Of a stretch of DNA of 64,000 nucleotides, positions 60,452 to 64,000 are shown piece by piece. Position numbers and translations under genes: made by a program. The stretch covers positions 58,206,962 through 58,270,961 of the forward strand of contig OX031062.1 of assembly GCA_943736015.1 (NCBI GenBank). The letters are read 5' to 3'. Source of the DNA: Tridacna crocea (Eukaryota > Mollusca > Bivalvia > Cardiida > Cardiidae). The notes under the pieces were generated by a model. The model was given only the letters and a program-made list of their open reading frames with translations, was not told the DNA's origin and did no database searches. Numbering within the stretch: position 1 is the first letter of the stretch; each line of letters begins with the position of its first letter.

Positions 60452-60581
60452 TTAATTCTTTACCACACAGTCCCGACTTTTAACGAACCTGAGAAAGAAG
60501 TCTTCTGATAACCAGCATTTTCTCCTTATCTCACAATGTTTTCTACCCTTCACGAATTTTTGTTGTTTGGTAAAGAGTTAA
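60452..60581 (+). mobile_element. hp1 internal-deletion derivative, 130 bp
   Basis: TTAATTCTTTACCACACAGTC to TTGTTGTTTGGTAAAGAGTTAA with both ends intact. Missing: the left stem (TCTGATAACCAGCATTTTC) and nearly all the right arm (CTTCACGAATTTTTG). Confidence 0.85.
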
Positions 60582-60609
60582 AAAATGTAGTTTATATGAG
60601 AAACAGTTC

Positions 60610-61280
60610 AAAGAATTCTTGTCAAAAGAAAAATGCTGCAAATCAGAATTTTCTTTTTTCCTCCACAACATTTTTTTTTTTTTTTGATGAGCCAGCTTTC
60701 CATTAGCAAGACATTGTTGTCACAGTGTCACTCTTGTGTGTGTTTTAGTGTTTTCATTTGTCTGTGTGCATTTGTCCAGACCAGAACTACTAGATTGTAT
60801 AGTCGTCCTCGCCGGTACCGTGTCATCTATGATACGGTTTTAATCTGGAAAAATACCTAATTTGCATACATAGCGCCACCTAACCACTGTCAAATCAAAA
60901 GCATCGGCTAAAAAAATAGATGTTTCTTCATCAATGATAAATTACTTTCAATAGTCAAAAATTGCAATAATAAAGCACAATTTTCCTCCACCTTTAAGAA
61001 AAAATTAAACCCCCATCCCCCCACCCTCTTGTCTATAAGTACTTTCAGTGCTTTGATTTTTTTCTTGAAATAATTATAAAGCTGATTAGACAGGACTTAA
61101 TGGACTTTATGTAACCAGCGTTAATAATTTCTGTTCAATCCTATATGAACCGGCCAAGTTTTATCTTTTCTGAGGCCTCTTAATGTGCATGCGCTAGTCT
61201 GTCAGTACTTTCGGTACTTTGATTATTTTTTGGACGAAGCTTAGCCATACTTTTAAAAAAGCGTTATTGAAGCGAGGGCT
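60610..61280. other. Unassigned DNA with an hp1 scrap
   Basis: 60620-60680 has AAAAATGCTGCAAATCAGAA, an hp1 tip remnant, and a T-run. The ORF at 60633-60860 starts in that remnant and is not supported. Confidence 0.4.
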
Positions 61281-61509
61281 TTAACCCATTACCACTCAAT
61301 CCCTACTTTTGACGCCCCTGAGAAAGAAGCCTTTTGAAAACACTGTGGGAAAAGGAGAAAATGCAGGTAACCAGCATTTTCTCCTTTTCCCACAGTGTTT
61401 TCTACCCTTCCCAGAACAAATTTCTATTTTTCGGTCACCTTTTTTTTATCATCTGCAAATGCTTTCAATTTGGACCAGTCCAAAATTTTCTCGTGTGGTA
61501 ATGGGTTAA
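61281..61509 (+). mobile_element. hp1 TTAA MITE
   Basis: TTAACCCATTACCACTCAATC to TCTCGTGTGGTAATGGGTTAA; AACACTGTGGG/CCCACAGTGTT matched variant as at 39828 and 53876. Confidence 0.9.
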
Positions 61510-61619
61510 GGCTTCTGTCTGGCTACATACCTGCAGAAGAACACTTTGTGGTATCATTAGGTCAGAGAAGACGATGCTTAGCAAAATAACCCAGCCAAAC
61601 CCAGTAGTTCAGTATATAA

Positions 61620-61770
61620 CATGCAGGGTTTTAAACAAGGACTCACTGGTCTGTATCCTTAGCATAGCCAATTTCATTTTGAGGATTGATACTAGCCATT
61701 TCTACAGGATTTATTCCTCTCCCAGAGCTAAACATTGTGGTGATGATGTTTATATTGGAAAGCAGTCAGT
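61620..61770 (+). mobile_element. SINE family A piece
   Basis: AGGACTCACTGGTCTGTATC (head), TTTGAGGATTGATACTAGCC, CTACAGGATTTATTCCTCTC, ATTGGAAAGCAGTCAGTCAG, where it stops. Confidence 0.6.
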
Positions 61771-62036
61771 CAGCTTGCCCGGGTTGCTAAGTGGTGAGCA
61801 TGTTGGACTCATGACCTGGTGGTTTTGAGTTTGATACGTGGTTGAGGCAAACTTTATTTCTGGTGTATTTTTGCCTCTCACCTCTGCTGAAGCATATGAG
61901 AAAAGTAGTCAGTGGCTTTGGAAAGAAAGTTGTGTTAGTACTGGTGTGAGAAAGCCGGGAAACACAATGTGTGTCACTGACCGCCATGATATGACCTTAG
62001 CTATTAAAGTGGCATTAAGCCCCAGTACAACATGGA
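61771..62036 (+). mobile_element. SINE family B
   Basis: Head TGCCCGGGTTGCTAAGTGG, GAGTTTGATACGTGG; body GGCAAACTTTATTTCTGGTG, GAGAAAAGTAGTCAGTGGCT, GTGTGAGAAAGCCGGGAAAC; tail GGCATTAAGCCCCAGTACAA. Inserted beside or into the family A piece. Confidence 0.8.
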
Positions 62037-62314
62037 AAGCTTTGGAAGAATATTGTGTAAATTACCATTATTTGGCCAATGTATTTGGACAGAAAAAACT
62101 ATTATTTCTTTTTAGTGTCCAGATCTTCAGGAATTTATAATTTTGAAAAATGGGAGGAGGAGGGGTGGCCAAAAAAAATGATATTACTTTGATGTCTGAA
62201 TATGTGTCCGAAATTAAATAAGGAATATGCGACAAATTTTGATCTATTGTTGCACCGTTCATAGCATGGGGTCATAAGCATAGCAGATCTACAGTTTTGC
62301 ATTGTTTTCAACCT

Positions 62315-62594
62315 TTAACGCATTACCACACAATCCCTACTTTTGACGCCCCTGAGAAAGAAGCATTTAGCGCATTACCACATATTCCCACTTTTGACGC
62401 CCCTGAGAAAGAAGCCTTTAGAAAACATTGTTGGAAAAGGAGAAAATGCTGGTAACCAGCATTTTCTCCTTTTCCCACAATGTTTTCTAACCTTCACAAA
62501 ACAAATTTCAATTTTTCAGTCACTTTTATTTTGTCATCTGCAAATGCTTTCGATTTGGACAAGTCTAAAATTCTGACGTTTGGTAATGAGTTAA
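62315..62594 (+). mobile_element. hp1 TTAA MITE with duplicated left end
   Basis: TTAACGCATTACCACACAATC..GAGAAAGAAGCATTTAGCG is followed by a second GCATTACCACATATTCCC..GAGAAAGAAGCC before the hairpin. Hairpin intact except TTGTTGGAAAAG; right end TGACGTTTGGTAATGAGTTAA. Confidence 0.9.
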
Positions 62595-62604
62595 GTACTT
62601 GATT

Positions 62605-62715
62605 TATGGTACTAGTGGAAGAAACTCGGGAAAGCGTGGATAGGTGTACTTGCCAGCCAGATATAACATGAATTAATATTGAAAATGGCATCAAGCTTAC
62701 TACAAACAAACAAAT
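62605..62715 (+). mobile_element. SINE family A, 3' fragment
   Basis: GGTACTAGTGGAAGAAACTC, AAAGCGTGGATAGGTGTACT, GAAAATGGCATCAAGCTTAC, tail ACAAACAAACAAA. Confidence 0.65.
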
Positions 62716-62820
62716 TGTTAAGAAAAATGAAACAAGTGCCTGTATCTCCACGATGTAATATGTAGAGGAGAGGGCTATAATCTGGATTATTAATTTGATG
62801 CATAGTTCAGTTGTCAAGCT

Positions 62821-63050
62821 TTAACCCTTTACTCCACAGATACTCATTTCTACACATTGCTTGTAGGAGCCTTTGGAAAACATTGTTGCAAAAGGCGAAA
62901 TAGCTCGTCACGAGCAATTACACCTTTTGCCACAATGTTTTTTATGCTATCAAAAGGTGTCATTTACACATAAGAAACAGCTTCATCCTTGCTGTTATTT
63001 AGGGTCAATTAGGGATACCATAGGAATGCCTTATGGGGGTAAAGGGTTAA
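62821..63050 (+). mobile_element. hp3 TTAA MITE
   Basis: TTAACCCTTTACTCCACAGAT to GGGGTAAAGGGTTAA; stem TGTTGCAAAAGGCGAAATAGCTCGT with three mismatches. Confidence 0.85.
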
Positions 63051-63059
63051 TCTATAAAT

Positions 63060-63275
63060 CTATTATTAATCCTTCTCTTTACCTGCAAGAGGGAAGCCTT
63101 TTGAAAACATTGAGGGAAAAAGAGTAAATGCTGGTTATGAGCATTTTCTCCTTTTCCCAAAGTATTTTCTATTCTTCCTAAAGCAAATATTATAATTTGA
63201 ACCAGATTTAATTTGTTTTATCTGTCTAATGTTTGCAGTTTTGACTAGTGTAAAATTGTGCGCTTTGGGATAATG
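63060..63275 (+). mobile_element. hp1 MITE, diverged ends
   Basis: ATTATTAATCCTTCTCTTTACC; stem GAGGGAAAAAGAGTAAATGC; right end TGCGCTTTGGGATAATG. Confidence 0.65.
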
Positions 63276-63483
63276 TTCATCTGTATCTTTGTTTTAAGAC
63301 CTTTGACATTTTAGATACCGGTTGTCTAGCTCATTTGACCTGGCAAATTATTGTACAAAACCATTGCAAAGATATGATTCTTTTTTCAATATTTTTCGGG
63401 CTAAGTTTGATCATATGTCTTAGAATATTTCATTATGGATAAATCATAAGTCTTTAATGCACAATGCAGAGTTTTAACAACCA

Positions 63484-63679
63484 TTAACCCTTTATCAGAT
63501 GACAAAATTTTAGCCCTTTTGAAATTGAAAGCATTTGCAGCAGCAATTTCAATGTGGCTCAAAAGATGCAACTGTTTATTGATAGGATAGAAAATATCAT
63601 GGGAAAGCAGCTTCTGCCTCAGGGTCAGTAAAAGTTGGGATTGTGTGGTAAAGAGTTAAATGTGTGGTAAAGAGTTAAA
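63484..63679 (-). mobile_element. hp1 MITE, hairpin deleted, right end duplicated
   Basis: TTAACCCTTTATCAGATGAC; ATATCATGGGAAAGCAGCTTC skips the palindrome; the terminal TGTGTGGTAAAGAGTTAAA occurs twice in direct tandem (63641, 63661). Confidence 0.8.
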
Positions 63680-63710
63680 TCATGACTCTTTAAAAATTTT
63701 TGCAAGAAAT

Positions 63711-63895
63711 TTAACTTTCTACCACCTGACAAAAAATTATAGACTCATCCATTAACTAACAGCATTTGCAGACTACTAAATGGGTGTGACTCAAAGATCA
63801 AACTTGATCTTTCAAAGGGAAGAAGGCATTGTGGAAAAGGGAGAAAATGCTTCTTACCAGCATTGTCTCTTCTTTCCCCCCCTCCCTCCAGTTTT
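63711..63895 (-). mobile_element. hp1 MITE, right end lost
   Basis: TTAACTTTCTACCACCTGAC; GCATTTGCAGACTACTAAAT; stem GAGAAAATGCTTCTTACCAG with a C-rich right arm. Confidence 0.65.
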
Positions 63896-63974
63896 ATGGG
63901 AGAACGCTCGCTGACATTCATGGCTTCATCCTGGTTTAATGCAATACCTAATTATATAAACTTTGTTAGGGAGA

Positions 63975-64000
63975 ATTCTCTTTAGCTCAGTGGTTATGGT
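63975..64000 (+). mobile_element. Start of a SINE at the window edge
   Basis: CTCTTTAGCTCAGTGGTTATGG carries a tRNA box A; the rest lies outside the window. Confidence 0.5.

Noticed and set aside
61838-62140. 100-residue plus ORF
   Set aside because: It lies in the body and tail of the family B SINE at 61771-62036. A similar minus-strand ORF occurs at 27697-27912 in another copy of the same SINE.
13053-63127. Dozens of ORFs sharing the peptide VGKGENAGNQHFLLFPQCF or CGKRRKCWLPAFSPFPTMF
   Set aside because: They are translations of the hp1 palindrome and its linkers in different frames. They have no independent start context, they occur on both strands, and they change length with repeat decay.
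1134-63895. CRISPR-like repeated hairpins
   Set aside because: Repeats are ~220 bp dispersed elements with TTAA ends and no regular spacing or spacers, and the DNA is eukaryotic.

Overview
This is a repeat-dominated eukaryotic window: AT-rich, intron-like and intergenic DNA with no operons, no long ORFs and no rRNA. tRNA-derived SINEs with tails such as TTAAACCCCAATACAACC and TTAAACACCATACAA, a TATACCCCCG/CGGGGGTATA palindrome and 150-180 bp intron-type tandem repeats suggest a marine invertebrate, most likely a bivalve mollusc. That is inference from repeat style, not from a marker gene.

The dominant content is a group of short non-autonomous elements (about 215-230 bp) flanked by TTAA. Each has imperfect terminal repeats (TTAACYCWTTACCAMAC-like) and a long, almost perfect central palindrome. 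I label four families by stem. hp1 (GTGGGAAAAGGAGAAAATGC) is by far the commonest, with some 70 full or partial copies spread over the whole window. hp3 (GTGACAAAAGGTGAAATTGC) has 7 copies. hp4 (GTGGGAAAAGGAGAAATTGC) has about 6. hp2 (GATCAAGATCAGACTGCAC) has about 15 full or partial copies. The TTAA target and CCC-starting ends fit piggyBac-type mobilisation, but no transposase is visible. For hp1, strand + means the end reading ACCACACAATCCC lies on the left; - means the end reading CCAAACGACAAAATTTTAG lies on the left.

Layout: 1-8 kb scattered MITEs, a tandemly duplicated two-MITE unit (3.5-4.4 kb) and a tRNA-like SINE (5.5 kb). 8.3-10.6 kb holds exons of a plus-strand gene (three consecutive exons with matching splice phases, the last only 14 nt), a minisatellite and two large palindromes. 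11.0-12.35 kb is an inverted-repeat element built of 185 bp tandem units. 13-19.6 kb is MITE-rich. 20-22.2 kb and 23.0-25.4 kb are diverged satellites interrupted by MITEs. 27.1-28.4 kb contains a TA-flanked MITE and SINEs, one with a clear 13 bp target duplication. At 28.4-28.8 kb an exon-like segment faces an inverted copy of itself. 31.06-35.92 kb is bounded by inverted termini of a Tc1/mariner-style element. Within and just beyond it lie three exons of a minus-strand gene (ATG exon 36716-36681, then 34146-33964 and 33412-33209 with a stop). 36-64 kb is again mainly hp1/hp3/hp4 MITEs, often joined end to end at a shared TTAA, with SINEs and two weak coding candidates (51.0 and 52.7 kb).

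No gene product could be identified. The two spliced gene models rest on splice sites, phase agreement and coding-like composition only.
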